This document shows, in pieces, positions 1 to 8,749 of a stretch of DNA of 61,746 bases (within the stretch, counting starts at the first letter, position 1; the number at the start of each line of letters is the position of its first letter). The DNA is taken from assembly GCA_020849495.1 (NCBI GenBank), contig JADLGD010000184.1:1-61746 (forward strand). Reading direction: 5' to 3'. The translations under genes and the position numbers were made by a program. A model generated the notes under the pieces. That model saw only the letters and a list, made by a program, of their open reading frames with translations, did no database searches and was not told where the DNA came from. This DNA is from Fluviicola sp. Its GTDB lineage: Bacteria; Bacteroidota; Bacteroidia; Flavobacteriales_D; Crocinitomicaceae.

Positions 1-857
1 ACTGTGAAACCGGTTACTTTCCCATTCGTTTTTTCGAATTTAATATTAATTTTTCCGTAATCAATCTTTCCGAAAGTAGCTCCATCTGTATACAATTTGT
101 AGTCCCCATCTGCAAATTCAGAAAGCAATCCACTTATTTTTTTGGTTTTTGCTACCTCCAATTGTTGTTCTTGGTACTTCAATAAATAGTCATAATATTT
201 TGGAATTCCTTTCCATTGGGTCATTGGCTTTCCTTTATAGGCATCAGTACTATAAAATTCTTTCATCCCTTCTGCTGCCATAAAAGTTGCCCAATCTCTA
301 TAGGGTGAGCCAGTAGCTTTACCTCGATAGAATGAATAAAGTGAAGCTATAGTTTTAGGTTCCATTCGATGATACAAATTATCATAATTTGCAACAGTTA
401 CTCCTATTCGTTGGTGAATCGAGGGATCATTCTCTATAGATCTTGCATCATCAACTATTCTCACACAAGCAATATGATTTTCATTCAAAACTATAAAACC
501 AATATCCCGCATTCCAGACCGATCAGTGTCTTGAGAGTCATATCCTTTCTTTTCATCATTTTTCACAAATAAGCGGTAAAACAAGGGATAGAACTCATTG
601 TCAGGCACTAAATAAGCTTCATATTTATCACACTTAAAGTGCCATTTGAAAATTTCGTTTCCTTCAAAATCGGTTTTTCCCGTATTTTCTTTTGTCAGAT
701 TCACTTCATATTTATCATACGTATCTGCATAGCTAATCCACTTTCCTTCTTTGATGTACTTGTTGAAATTGTAATTCTGGTTGTAATTATAGGGTTCTGC
801 TGCAAGTAGCAAAAATGTTTGGAACAAGCCAATGAGAACTAAACTTATCTTTTTCAT
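1..857 (-). CDS. Secreted protein of unknown function, 3' end outside window
   Basis: An open frame of about 285 codons runs from an ATG at 857 to the window edge without a stop, so the C-terminus is missing. The N-terminus (MKKISLVLIGLFQTFLLLAA) is a typical signal peptide, so the product is probably exported. The rest is hydrophilic and rich in Tyr, Lys and Asp, with no domain I recognise. It lies 88 bases downstream of the LytTR regulator gene on the same strand, and the gap contains a TAnnTTTG box and a tandem LytTR-type repeat that points at this gene. I infer that it is a target of the neighbouring two-component system. Coding status is well supported by the long frame and signal peptide; function is unknown. 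Confidence 0.8.
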   Translation of the reverse strand, partial: MKKISLVLIGLFQTFLLLAAEPYNYNQNYNFNKYIKEGKWISYADTYDKYEVNLTKENTGKTDFEGNEIFKWHFKCDKYEAYLVPDNEFYPLFYRLFVKNDEKKGYDSQDTDRSGMRDIGFIVLNENHIACVRIVDDARSIENDPSIHQRIGVTVANYDNLYHRMEPKTIASLYSFYRGKATGSPYRDWATFMAAEGMKEFYSTDAYKGKPMTQWKGIPKYYDYLLKYQEQQLEVAKTKKISGLLSEFADGDYKLYTDGATFGKIDYGKINIKFEKTNGKVTGFT

Positions 858-872
858 CAATTTTCTTTTAAT

Positions 873-880
873 CAAAAATA
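873..880 (-). promoter_or_regulatory. Candidate -7 box (TATTTTTG) of the partial secreted gene
   Basis: Read on the minus strand this is TATTTTTG, a full match to the Bacteroidota TAnnTTTG element, 15 bases before the ATG at 857. No TTG sits at the usual 17-19 base distance, which fits a promoter dependent on an activator bound at 908-942. Confidence 0.5.
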
Positions 881-907
881 AGTTCGTGTTCTACGAAAAT
901 GCAAGAG

Positions 908-942
908 AATTTGTGAGCTTCAAAGTTGACTTTGTAAACAAC
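908..942 (-). promoter_or_regulatory. Tandem 21-bp-spaced repeat, candidate LytTR operator
   Basis: On the minus strand two 14-base units, GTTGTTTACAAAGT (942-929) and GAAGCTCACAAATT (921-908), begin exactly 21 bases apart, two helical turns. LytTR proteins such as AgrA and ComE are known to bind direct repeats with this spacing. The first unit matches a unit at 4732-4745 at 13 of 14 bases. The downstream unit ends 27 bases before the TATTTTTG box, a place suited to activation. Binding itself is inferred. Confidence 0.55.
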
Positions 943-945
943 CGT

Positions 946-1695
946 TTACTCCAAATTCAAATACTTCAAAACAGCTTGTTTGCGTTCTCTTGAAACAGGA
1001 ATAACTTTACCAGAACGCAATTCTAGATTACCACCATCCGATTTGATGTAAGCCGAAACCTCATCCATGTTGACACTGTAGGAGCGATGAACCCGCACAA
1101 AATTTCCAGCGCCTTGCAAGGAGTTTTCAAAATACTTCAAGTTTTTAGCAACCAATTTGTGTTTTCCATTTACACACACAATGCGCACGTAAGAGCCGTC
1201 TGCTTCTAAAAACAAAATGTCCTTCAATGACATGTATTCGTATCCTCCTTGAACTGGAACACATAAAACATCTGGTTTCTCTGCTTTCAAATTTTTACTC
1301 AATGCTTTCAATTGAACTGCAGTATCCTGAAATTTGAGGCGTTCTTTTACTTTGGCTATTGATTCCAACAATTGTTCTTCTTGTATGGGTTTCAATAAGT
1401 AATCAACAGCAGATAAACGAAACGCATTGATGGCGTAAGCGTTATAAGCAGTCGTAAAAACAATAGCACTGGTGCACCCCGATTCTACCAATTCCTCTGC
1501 CATTTGTAAACCCGATTTTCCTGGCATTTCAATGTCTAAAAACACCACGTCAGGTTGCATGAGTTTTACTTTTCTCAAACCTTCTGTTGCATCTTCTAAT
1601 TCTGCAATCACTTCTACAGTTGGTGCCAATTCTTTTAGCATCAATCGCAATAATTTTCTTGCCTGTGGCGAATCATCTACTAGAATTGCTTTCAT
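946..1695 (-). CDS. LytTR-family response regulator (first pair)
   Basis: The 249-residue product has a receiver domain (about 1-120) with the acidic pair D8/D9, phosphoacceptor D54 in VFLDIEMPG, the conserved Thr81 and Lys102 in DYLLKP, followed by a LytTR DNA-binding domain (about 145-249) containing FVRVHRSYSVN and the terminal SRERKQAVLKYL segment. Such proteins bind pairs of direct repeats after phosphorylation. The ATG at 1695 lies 6 bases after the stop of the sensor kinase gene, so the two are surely cotranscribed and the kinase is the cognate partner. A paralogue lies at 7770-8525. Likely targets are genes carrying the 21-bp-spaced repeats, in particular the gene at 1-857. Confidence 0.95.
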   Translation of the reverse strand: MKAILVDDSPQARKLLRLMLKELAPTVEVIAELEDATEGLRKVKLMQPDVVFLDIEMPGKSGLQMAEELVESGCTSAIVFTTAYNAYAINAFRLSAVDYLLKPIQEEQLLESIAKVKERLKFQDTAVQLKALSKNLKAEKPDVLCVPVQGGYEYMSLKDILFLEADGSYVRIVCVNGKHKLVAKNLKYFENSLQGAGNFVRVHRSYSVNMDEVSAYIKSDGGNLELRSGKVIPVSRERKQAVLKYLNLE

Positions 1696-1701
1696 CTTGT
1701 T

Positions 1702-4602
1702 TTAAGCTAAATGTATACGAATGGTAACAATGGTTCCTAATGCTTCTCCACTTGAAGCAATCAGATCTTGAATGGCAACGCCAATGATTCCTTGCTTTTC
1801 AAAATTGAGTAATTCAATCCGTTTTTGAGTGGCACTTGTAGCAAAGGAAACATGTTCATCACTGTTATTCTTATTGATTATTTCAGATGCTTTTCTACCG
1901 ATTCCGTTATCCGATATTTGAATCAATAAGACGTCTTCATTTGCATCTTTTGAAACCGCAATTTTCAACTCTTTTTTGCCTTTTTTATGGCGTAATCCAT
2001 GTTTAAACGCATTTTCAACATAAGGTTGAAGCAATAAGGATGGAATGGGAATTGCACCAGAATCTACATTTTCATCCATGGAAATTTCCACTGAAAAATC
2101 ATCTTGCAACAACATCGATTCCAAGTTGATATACAATTTCACCGTTTCCAATTCATCTGCTAAAGTGGTCGTTGGTAATGCGCTAAGATCCAAGACTTTT
2201 CGCACTAAATTGGAGAAGTCACTCAAATATTTCGCCGCATTCTTTTTGTCGTTTTCGTAAATGTATCCTTTGATGGAATTCAATACATTGAACAAGAAAT
2301 GGGGGTTCATCTGTGCTTTCAAGGCACTTTGTTGAGTCAAACGCAACTCGTTTTCTAAGCGCAATTGTTGCAAGCGTTGTTCTTGGCGTTTACGCAAAAC
2401 AGCAATCCGTTTTTTAAAGATGAGAAAGCTGATGACTGCAACAGTGACCGTCAGCAACCAATAAAACCACCAACGTTGGAAGAAAGGAGGCTTTACGTAA
2501 AGACTAAAACGCAAGGTGTTTTCAGAATCGCGATCTTCATGGTCAATCATTTTCAATTCCATGACCGTACTTCCAAGAGGCAAACGCGGAATGGAAAGTA
2601 ATTCTGCATTTGCAGGCAACTGGATCCAACCCTCTTTGTCACCAACAAAACGGTAAGCAAAACTGAAATTTCCATTCGACTTGTAAAACAAACCATCTAC
2701 AGAAATTGAAAATTGATCGTTGTATGCCAGATATTTCAGTGCATCTGGTGCAACTACATCCCCATTCACTAAGATCTTTTTGAGTACTATTGACCCTTTG
2801 ACGTAAGATTGCTGTAATAAATGCAAGGGGATACGGTGCAATCCTCTTCCAGTAGCCAACCAACAATAATTTCCAACAATACACACTTGACTAATATTGT
2901 TAGAGCTCAAACCGTGAAATCGATTGATGACCATTTGGTTACGATTCGATTTATTTAAAATTAATAGCCCATTATTTGTCGCTACAAACAATTTACCTCC
3001 ATGAGAAACCAACTGAACAGCTCTGAAATTTTCTGGGAGATGGTAAAAAATAGTTCTTTCACCCGACATTTGAACACGGTAAATAACTCCTTTGAATGAA
3101 AGTGCATAAATGTATTTACCGTCATTTGTGATTGAACTGATCTGTTCATCGCGAAAAAGATGCTGGACAATCTTCCACTTACTTTCAACTTTTCGCATGC
3201 GATAAAGACCATGGTTTCCAGATAAAAAGACATCTTTCGATCCTGGAAAAGTCATTAAAACACGTGACCAATCGTCTGTGATCTTGTACTTCTCTACAAA
3301 TCCATCTTTCGGACAAGTGTACACATATGCACCCTGTGATGATGCCATGATGTATTCGTTTGCTACACGAATAAAACTTTTGACCGGTCGTGTTACTGGG
3401 TTAACTATTGAGATTTTGCTATTTTGAAGGGCAAAAATGGAATTGATCTTATTAAATAAAACTTTATTTTCAACTTGATCAAAATAAATAGTACCAAAAT
3501 CAGAAAGCAGCTCATTTCTATACGTCTGAAATCTGTCCCCATTTTGAAGTAGTTCGCCTATTTCACCATCCGATTTTGCAAAAAAGATCTTGTTTTCGGA
3601 TGCCGTCAAGTGTGTAAATTTATCCAGATCCAGTGCGCCTGTTTGTTCATTCCAGACCAAAAAATCAAGGTTGGGCATGCGTAATACACCATCGTGTAAG
3701 GTGGTGAACCAATAATTTCCTTCCCGATCTTTTATACAACCTGAAAAGGCAATCTTGGGATACAATAACTGCGTTTTTTGTGTGAGTTTATTGTAACGAA
3801 TAACCCCCGTATGAGTGGTGATCCAAATATCATTTCCAATTTCCCTAGTACTTGTTATCTTTCTTCCTTTCATTGCCTTTGTTAAGGCAGAAATTACTAC
3901 ACGCTCATAACGTCCATTTTTTATGCGATAACAAGCTCCTTCAAACAAGGTGAAAACCCAAGGTTCTTGGTAGCAGTTGGTCACAAAAGCTGGGCTCATT
4001 GGTTCCTCTGGATTTATCGGATAAATCCTTGTTTTATTCCCGGTTCTCTGGATCAATCTTCCAATGTGAAAATAAAACACATCACCTTTTTTACTTACCT
4101 GTACACTGTTCGCATAATTATCCTTTTCTGGAACTCCATCACCATCCAAATCCTGGATCGATTTCCATGTCATCGTTCGCTCATCCAAACATGTTAATCC
4201 TTTAGAAGTGGTAAGCCAAACTTTACCTTTATTATCTGGAGAGATCTGATTAATCAAATATTTCCAGTTCTTTACAACGTTTAATTTCCCGTTTTCAACA
4301 TATAACAACTGGCCATTGAAATTATAAGCATAAATGCGCCCATTTGCAGATTGGCAGACCCCGGAAACAGATCTTGAAGTAAGGTCAGGTGAAGTAAAAT
4401 GTTCAAAAAACACCCCGTTAAATCGATACAAACCTGCGTCACAACCAATCCAAATATAACCTTGCTTGTCTTCTAAAATGCTGTAAACTTCATTCGATGG
4501 ACCACCGTTTTCAATTGTATAATTGAAATATCCTGGATATTGAGCTATGCTTCGTTTTGAAAACGAAAAAAGTAGCATAAGTCCAAGTAACCAGCGAATC
4601 AT
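1702..4602 (-). CDS. Two-component sensor histidine kinase, propeller/Y_Y_Y/His_kinase type (first pair)
   Basis: The 966-residue protein begins with a signal peptide (1-20), followed by a long periplasmic sensor region of beta-propeller-type repeats such as EDKQGYIWIGCDAGLYRF, then a Y_Y_Y-like domain (about 640-705), one membrane helix (about 714-735, WWFYWLLTVTVAVISFLIF), a coiled linker and a LytS/YehU-type His_kinase domain. The phosphorylated histidine is H768 in QMNPHFLFN; ATP-binding boxes are seen as PYVENAFKHGL and DNGIGR. It probably senses a periplasmic or surface signal and phosphorylates the LytTR regulator 6 bases downstream. It is a close paralogue of the divergent kinase at 4825-7698; the first 50 residues align almost without gaps. 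Confidence 0.95.
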   Translation of the reverse strand: MIRWLLGLMLLFSFSKRSIAQYPGYFNYTIENGGPSNEVYSILEDKQGYIWIGCDAGLYRFNGVFFEHFTSPDLTSRSVSGVCQSANGRIYAYNFNGQLLYVENGKLNVVKNWKYLINQISPDNKGKVWLTTSKGLTCLDERTMTWKSIQDLDGDGVPEKDNYANSVQVSKKGDVFYFHIGRLIQRTGNKTRIYPINPEEPMSPAFVTNCYQEPWVFTLFEGACYRIKNGRYERVVISALTKAMKGRKITSTREIGNDIWITTHTGVIRYNKLTQKTQLLYPKIAFSGCIKDREGNYWFTTLHDGVLRMPNLDFLVWNEQTGALDLDKFTHLTASENKIFFAKSDGEIGELLQNGDRFQTYRNELLSDFGTIYFDQVENKVLFNKINSIFALQNSKISIVNPVTRPVKSFIRVANEYIMASSQGAYVYTCPKDGFVEKYKITDDWSRVLMTFPGSKDVFLSGNHGLYRMRKVESKWKIVQHLFRDEQISSITNDGKYIYALSFKGVIYRVQMSGERTIFYHLPENFRAVQLVSHGGKLFVATNNGLLILNKSNRNQMVINRFHGLSSNNISQVCIVGNYCWLATGRGLHRIPLHLLQQSYVKGSIVLKKILVNGDVVAPDALKYLAYNDQFSISVDGLFYKSNGNFSFAYRFVGDKEGWIQLPANAELLSIPRLPLGSTVMELKMIDHEDRDSENTLRFSLYVKPPFFQRWWFYWLLTVTVAVISFLIFKKRIAVLRKRQEQRLQQLRLENELRLTQQSALKAQMNPHFLFNVLNSIKGYIYENDKKNAAKYLSDFSNLVRKVLDLSALPTTTLADELETVKLYINLESMLLQDDFSVEISMDENVDSGAIPIPSLLLQPYVENAFKHGLRHKKGKKELKIAVSKDANEDVLLIQISDNGIGRKASEIINKNNSDEHVSFATSATQKRIELLNFEKQGIIGVAIQDLIASSGEALGTIVTIRIHLA

Positions 4603-4710
4603 CTAGTAAAAATACAATTATCTCCGATTCTGTCATAAATCACACATTCAGCAGGTAAGAAAGGTAAAATTGCAACAATTTGTTTTACTGATAGTTAGCA
4701 AAATGAAAGC

Positions 4711-4745
4711 GTCGTTCACAAAGTCAAACGTGTCGTTTACAAAGT
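4711..4745 (+). promoter_or_regulatory. Tandem 21-bp-spaced repeat between the divergent kinase genes, candidate LytTR operator
   Basis: Two nearly identical 14-mers, GTCGTTCACAAAGT (4711-4724) and GTCGTTTACAAAGT (4732-4745), differ at one base and start 21 bases apart. This is the best copy of the repeat found around both LytTR systems. It lies 80 bases before the plus-strand kinase ATG and 109 bases before the minus-strand kinase ATG, so it could tune one or both operons. The repeat is directly visible; LytTR binding is inferred from its spacing and from the neighbouring genes. Confidence 0.6.
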
Positions 4746-4824
4746 GTAGCCAAAGCATCTGAAGCACCATTTTTCAGAAATTGACTTTTAAACCTGAATT
4801 GCTGAAAATCCATACCTTCGCTTC

Positions 4825-7698
4825 ATGAAATACCTTGTTGTATTCCTATTCACGTTCGTTTGTTGTTCAGTTTCGCTGGCACAACACCCCTATTACTATT
4901 CCATCAACGATGAGAATGGTTTGCCATCCAACGAAGTATATGAAGTGATTCAGGATCGACAAGGATACATGTGGATTGCAAGTGATGCTGGACTTTTTAA
5001 ATACGATGGTTTCAGTTTTACTCCCTTTGAATCACCCAATCAAAACAGTAAAAGTGTATCGCGCTTACAAATCGATCCTTTTGGAAACATTTGGTGTCAG
5101 AATTTTGCTGGACAACTTTTTAAAACAAATGGAAATCGCTTGCAAACCGTTATTGATGTCTCTTCCGTTACAAGAAGAATTCCTGAATACACGATTGATT
5201 CAAAAGGAACTGTTTGGTTGGCTATCAATGAAGAAATTTTACATTATTCCAATGCAGGTAAAAAACTGAATCGACTCAATTACAAAGCATTACAACTAAA
5301 TCATGCAACCGGAGTAGCAGATGTTGAAACAGATCAAGCAGGAAACGTAGTTGTACTATTGAGTGATGGTCAACTCCGATTGATTTCTTTTTTAAATGGA
5401 AAGCCAAGCGTAAAAAAACTGGTTTCACCTTTGAATCGCACTTATATCTCTTCGTTGATCAAACACCAGGACAAAACTTATGTATTGGCGCAATCCATCG
5501 ATCCTTCAAAAGGCAATTTTTACTACCTCTCCGAACTTGTTAAAAACAAAGGGATTCTGCAATTAAAAAAGTTAAATCCCAACTTAAAAGGTAGTCACTA
5601 TTTTTTTCAAAAGGGAACAGCAAAGCACTTCTGGCATTGTTCATCAGATGGGGCGTTTGAATTGGATCATTCGTTGCAAAAAGTAACTCGTCATTTATTC
5701 CCTCAACAGAAAATTTCAAGTGTTTATAGAGATCGAGAAGGAAATACCTGGTTTACTTCTTTGCAAGAAGGAATTTACGTGGTGCCATCAATTCATGTTA
5801 CTTTATACAATAAAACAAATAGTGCACTCACAGACAACAACTGCTATTCATTGTATCATCAACAGCAAAAAGGATTGTTTGTTGGGACTTACAATGGTGA
5901 GGTTTTTAGAATGCAACAGCAGCATTTATCAAAATTTTTAGACAACCCAACAAACACTTATGGAGCCGTTCGAAAAATGGAAATGTACAACAAGCAATTT
6001 TATGCTGCTCGCCGTTGGTTGACCATTAATGAGAAAGCTTTTGCATCCAATAATATTCGAAATTTTCAAATCATTGGTGACTCTTTGGTTTATGTCGCCT
6101 CAGATCGAACGGGAATCATCGCATTAAAAGACATTCCGAAGCAAAATTATGGAAGAATCATTCGCGCAAAAGGAGGACGAACCTTGTGTGTTTTGCCAGA
6201 TGGAACGATTTACTTTGCTTTTGACGCAGGTTTATATCGCTATAAAAATGACCAACTAACACCCGTCAACTTTCGCAACAAACCCATTTTTGCTACTCAT
6301 TTAGATTGGTCAAACGGCGCACTCTACATGGCAACAAGCAATGAAGGCATTCTAGTTTTGAAAAACGGAATCGTAAAACCCTTTGCACCACATTTGATAA
6401 AAAATGAAGTCAAATCCTTGTTCATTGATAACAATTGGATGGTGATTGGAACAAATACAGGATTTGAAATACATCATCTACTGACCAAAAAAGTAAAACG
6501 ATTTAACAAATACGACGGAATACCCTACAAAGAACTCAATGACATAGCTGTTGTAGATGATTTTTTATACCTGGCTACCATTAGAGGAATTATCCGAATA
6601 CCAATTCATTTTGAAGGATTCAACAAGGTAAAACCCTACATTCAAATTAAAAGTGTATCGGTAGATAATTTAGACTTAAAAAACCATCTACATACTCAAC
6701 TTCCTGCTGATTTTCAACGACTAAAAATCAATTTTACAAGTGCTTGTTTTAAAAGTCGAGGAGATTTTACCTATCAATTTCGATTGAAAGGATTCGATAA
6801 AACGTGGCGTACAACATCTGCTGTTTCTCCATTTACAGTTTACACCTCTTTACCTGCCGGCAACTATGTTTTTGAAGTCGTCGCGGTGAACGAAGATGGT
6901 GTGAAATCTGCTTTCCCTACACGTTTTAAACTAACTGTTAATGCTCATTACTGGGAACGTTGGTGGTTTTACTTGCTCATCATCCTCTGCACCATTGGTT
7001 TGGTCTCGTTTATTTTCTTGAATCGTTTGCGTATTATCAAACGAAGAGCAAACTTGTTACAACAACTCACTGCGTCGCAACTCACCGCTTTGAAAGCACA
7101 GATGAATCCACATTTCATGTTCAATGCACTCAATTCCATTCAGTCATTAGTGGTGCAGCAAGACATTAAAAACACCAACAAATACCTTTCAAAATTCAGT
7201 TCACTCATGCGCAAAGTACTCGATGCTTCCAGCTTAGAATCAACTGGTTTGCAAGAAGAAGTGGAAATCTTGAACTTGTATTTAGAGTTGGAACAATTGC
7301 GTTTTGGCGATGATTTTCAATTTGCAATAAGCATTGACCCAATACTTGAACAACAGGCGCTTTCCCTTCCACCGATGGTCATTCAACCCTATGTTGAAAA
7401 TGCCATTAAACATGGTTTATTGCATAAAAAAGGCCCGAAATCATTGCAACTTCGCTTCTACTTGAAAGAAGCAGCATTAATTTGTGAAGTTCAGGACAAT
7501 GGTATCGGGAGAGAACGATCACAAAGTATAAATTTACGCACAAGTCAACATACATCCTTTGCAAGCAATGCAACAGAAAAACGCATGGAATTATTGAAAG
7601 CATACACTCAACAAAATTACAAAGTTGAGATCATTGACTTGAATGAGAACGGTATTGCAACAGGAACATTGGTTCAACTTTCCTTTCCACAAGATTGA
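4825..7698 (+). CDS. Two-component sensor histidine kinase, propeller/Y_Y_Y/His_kinase type (second pair)
   Basis: The 957-residue product has a signal peptide (1-19, ending VSLAQ), propeller-type repeats opening with QDRQGYMWIASDAGLFKYDG, a Y_Y_Y-like domain (about 610-700), a membrane helix (WWFYLLIILCTIGLVSFIF, about 712-730) and a His_kinase domain with H763 in AQMNPHFMFNALNS. Nucleotide-binding motifs are PYVENAIKHGL and DNGIGRERS. It has the same layout as the minus-strand kinase and is probably a duplicate of it. A LytTR regulator follows after 71 bases. The box TACCTTCG (4812-4819, one mismatch to TAnnTTTG) just before the ATG may be its -7 element, and the best LytTR-type repeat lies further upstream. 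Confidence 0.95.
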   Translation: MKYLVVFLFTFVCCSVSLAQHPYYYSINDENGLPSNEVYEVIQDRQGYMWIASDAGLFKYDGFSFTPFESPNQNSKSVSRLQIDPFGNIWCQNFAGQLFKTNGNRLQTVIDVSSVTRRIPEYTIDSKGTVWLAINEEILHYSNAGKKLNRLNYKALQLNHATGVADVETDQAGNVVVLLSDGQLRLISFLNGKPSVKKLVSPLNRTYISSLIKHQDKTYVLAQSIDPSKGNFYYLSELVKNKGILQLKKLNPNLKGSHYFFQKGTAKHFWHCSSDGAFELDHSLQKVTRHLFPQQKISSVYRDREGNTWFTSLQEGIYVVPSIHVTLYNKTNSALTDNNCYSLYHQQQKGLFVGTYNGEVFRMQQQHLSKFLDNPTNTYGAVRKMEMYNKQFYAARRWLTINEKAFASNNIRNFQIIGDSLVYVASDRTGIIALKDIPKQNYGRIIRAKGGRTLCVLPDGTIYFAFDAGLYRYKNDQLTPVNFRNKPIFATHLDWSNGALYMATSNEGILVLKNGIVKPFAPHLIKNEVKSLFIDNNWMVIGTNTGFEIHHLLTKKVKRFNKYDGIPYKELNDIAVVDDFLYLATIRGIIRIPIHFEGFNKVKPYIQIKSVSVDNLDLKNHLHTQLPADFQRLKINFTSACFKSRGDFTYQFRLKGFDKTWRTTSAVSPFTVYTSLPAGNYVFEVVAVNEDGVKSAFPTRFKLTVNAHYWERWWFYLLIILCTIGLVSFIFLNRLRIIKRRANLLQQLTASQLTALKAQMNPHFMFNALNSIQSLVVQQDIKNTNKYLSKFSSLMRKVLDASSLESTGLQEEVEILNLYLELEQLRFGDDFQFAISIDPILEQQALSLPPMVIQPYVENAIKHGLLHKKGPKSLQLRFYLKEAALICEVQDNGIGRERSQSINLRTSQHTSFASNATEKRMELLKAYTQQNYKVEIIDLNENGIATGTLVQLSFPQD

Positions 7699-7769
7699 TT
7701 TAGAAACTAAATAACGCGATTGGGAAAAAATTGCTTTCTAATTCTGCTTCAAATTCACACATTTGCTGT

Positions 7770-8525
7770 ATGATTAAAGCCATTATTATTGACGATGAAG
7801 CAGGTGCAAGAACGACACTCCATTCATTCGTGTCTAATTTTTGTGAGGACATTGAAATCGTAGCTACTTGCGAAAATGTACCTGATGGGGTCATAGCAAT
7901 CAACAAATACCAGCCAGATCTTGTTTTTTTAGATATTGAAATGCCAGAATACAACGGCTTTGAACTCTTTAAATTTTTCAATGAAATTACATTTGAAATC
8001 ATCTTTGTAACCGCTTATCACCAATATGCCATCAAAGCTTTTGAAGTCTCAGCTATCGATTATTTACTGAAACCTGTTGACATCGAACAGTTGCAATTGG
8101 CTATCAAAAAAGTGCAGCATAAAAAGGAATTTGCGACACTACACGAGCGACTACAACTAATGGCCGATGTGGCAAAAGGTGAAACATTTAAACGAATTGC
8201 TCTCCCAATGAGCGAAGGATTGGTGTTCATTGAAATTTCTGATATCGTTTTATTCATTGCAGAAGGGGCTTATACCAATGTTTACTTAAACAACGGAACC
8301 AAAATTATGGTAAGTAAACCAGTTAGGGTGTTTGACCAAATGTTAGAAGGTAAACAACAATTTTACAGATGTCATCGCTCTTTTTTAATCAACCTCAATT
8401 ATATAAAAAAGTACCACAAAGGTGAATCGATTATCCATTTTGATAATGGTGAAATTGCACATGTTGTGAGGGATCGAAAAGCAGACTTTGAAGGAATACT
8501 TAAAGCGAAAGGTATCAGTCTGTAA
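7770..8525 (+). CDS. LytTR-family response regulator (second pair)
   Basis: I place the start at the ATG at 7770 because the product then opens MIKAIIIDDEAGA as receiver domains do; an upstream in-frame start would add 13 residues of no family character. The 251-residue protein has D8/D9, phosphoacceptor D55 in VFLDIEMPE, Thr81, Lys101 in DYLLKP, and a LytTR domain (about 138-250) with YRCHRSFLINLNYIKKY. It is presumably phosphorylated by the kinase encoded 71 bases upstream. Immediately downstream lies another 21-bp-spaced repeat followed by a TAnnTTTG box, so its own product may control what follows. Confidence 0.95.
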   Translation: MIKAIIIDDEAGARTTLHSFVSNFCEDIEIVATCENVPDGVIAINKYQPDLVFLDIEMPEYNGFELFKFFNEITFEIIFVTAYHQYAIKAFEVSAIDYLLKPVDIEQLQLAIKKVQHKKEFATLHERLQLMADVAKGETFKRIALPMSEGLVFIEISDIVLFIAEGAYTNVYLNNGTKIMVSKPVRVFDQMLEGKQQFYRCHRSFLINLNYIKKYHKGESIIHFDNGEIAHVVRDRKADFEGILKAKGISL

Positions 8526-8541
8526 AGTTTTAAAAATGCTA

Positions 8542-8572
8542 TTCGTAAACTGAAACTGACGATTCACAAATT
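8542..8572 (+). promoter_or_regulatory. 21-bp-spaced repeat, weaker candidate LytTR operator
   Basis: TTCGTAAACT (8542-8551) and TTCACAAATT (8563-8572) match at 7 of 10 bases and start 21 bases apart. The downstream unit resembles the units at 4711 and 4732. It ends 28 bases before the TATATTTG box at 8601, almost the same distance (27) as at the minus-strand copy near 908. The shared spacing and distance raise confidence although the upstream unit is degenerate. Confidence 0.45.
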
Positions 8573-8600
8573 GGCGAAAAGATATCCGAATAAATCAACC

Positions 8601-8608
8601 TATATTTG
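8601..8608 (+). promoter_or_regulatory. -7 box (TATATTTG) of a short intergenic transcript
   Basis: A perfect TAnnTTTG match with no suitable TTG 17-19 bases upstream, located 28 bases after the LytTR-type repeat. Transcription starting about 8612 would meet a strong terminator after about 90 bases, before the OmpA gene. Confidence 0.5.
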
Positions 8609-8611
8609 AAC

Positions 8612-8702
8612 CACACTTATGAGGAGCACATTTTATTAAAATATAGATTCGTCCTCCGCTATTTATTGAAATTAAAAAATCCGCCTCACTAGCGGATTTT
8701 TT
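8612..8702 (+). ncRNA. Candidate LytTR-controlled small RNA or attenuated leader
   Basis: Between a TAnnTTTG box (8601-8608) and a strong intrinsic terminator (8674-8702) there are about 60 bases with no open frame longer than six codons. GAGGA (8621-8625) can pair with TCCTC (8652-8656) enclosing the self-complementary ATTTTATTAAAAT. The arrangement promoter, stem, terminator suggests a discrete small RNA of about 90 nt; alternatively it is an attenuator for the OmpA gene at 8750. Transcription and boundaries are inferred, not known. Confidence 0.35.
8674..8702 (+). terminator. Rho-independent terminator before the OmpA gene
   Basis: An 11-bp perfect stem, AAAAAATCCGC (8674-8684) with GCGGATTTTTT (8692-8702), closes a 7-base loop, and the right arm ends in six T. 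The A-rich left arm makes it potentially bidirectional. It lies 47 bases before the OmpA start, so it ends the upstream transcript rather than the OmpA one. Confidence 0.85.
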
Positions 8703-8749
8703 GTTTGTTACTTTTCTTGTATTGGTCTATTTACAGGAAAACAAACACC

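Noticed and set aside
369..572. A plus-strand open frame antisense to the partial secreted gene
   Set aside because: It has no promoter or family features and lies inside a long, clearly coding minus-strand frame.
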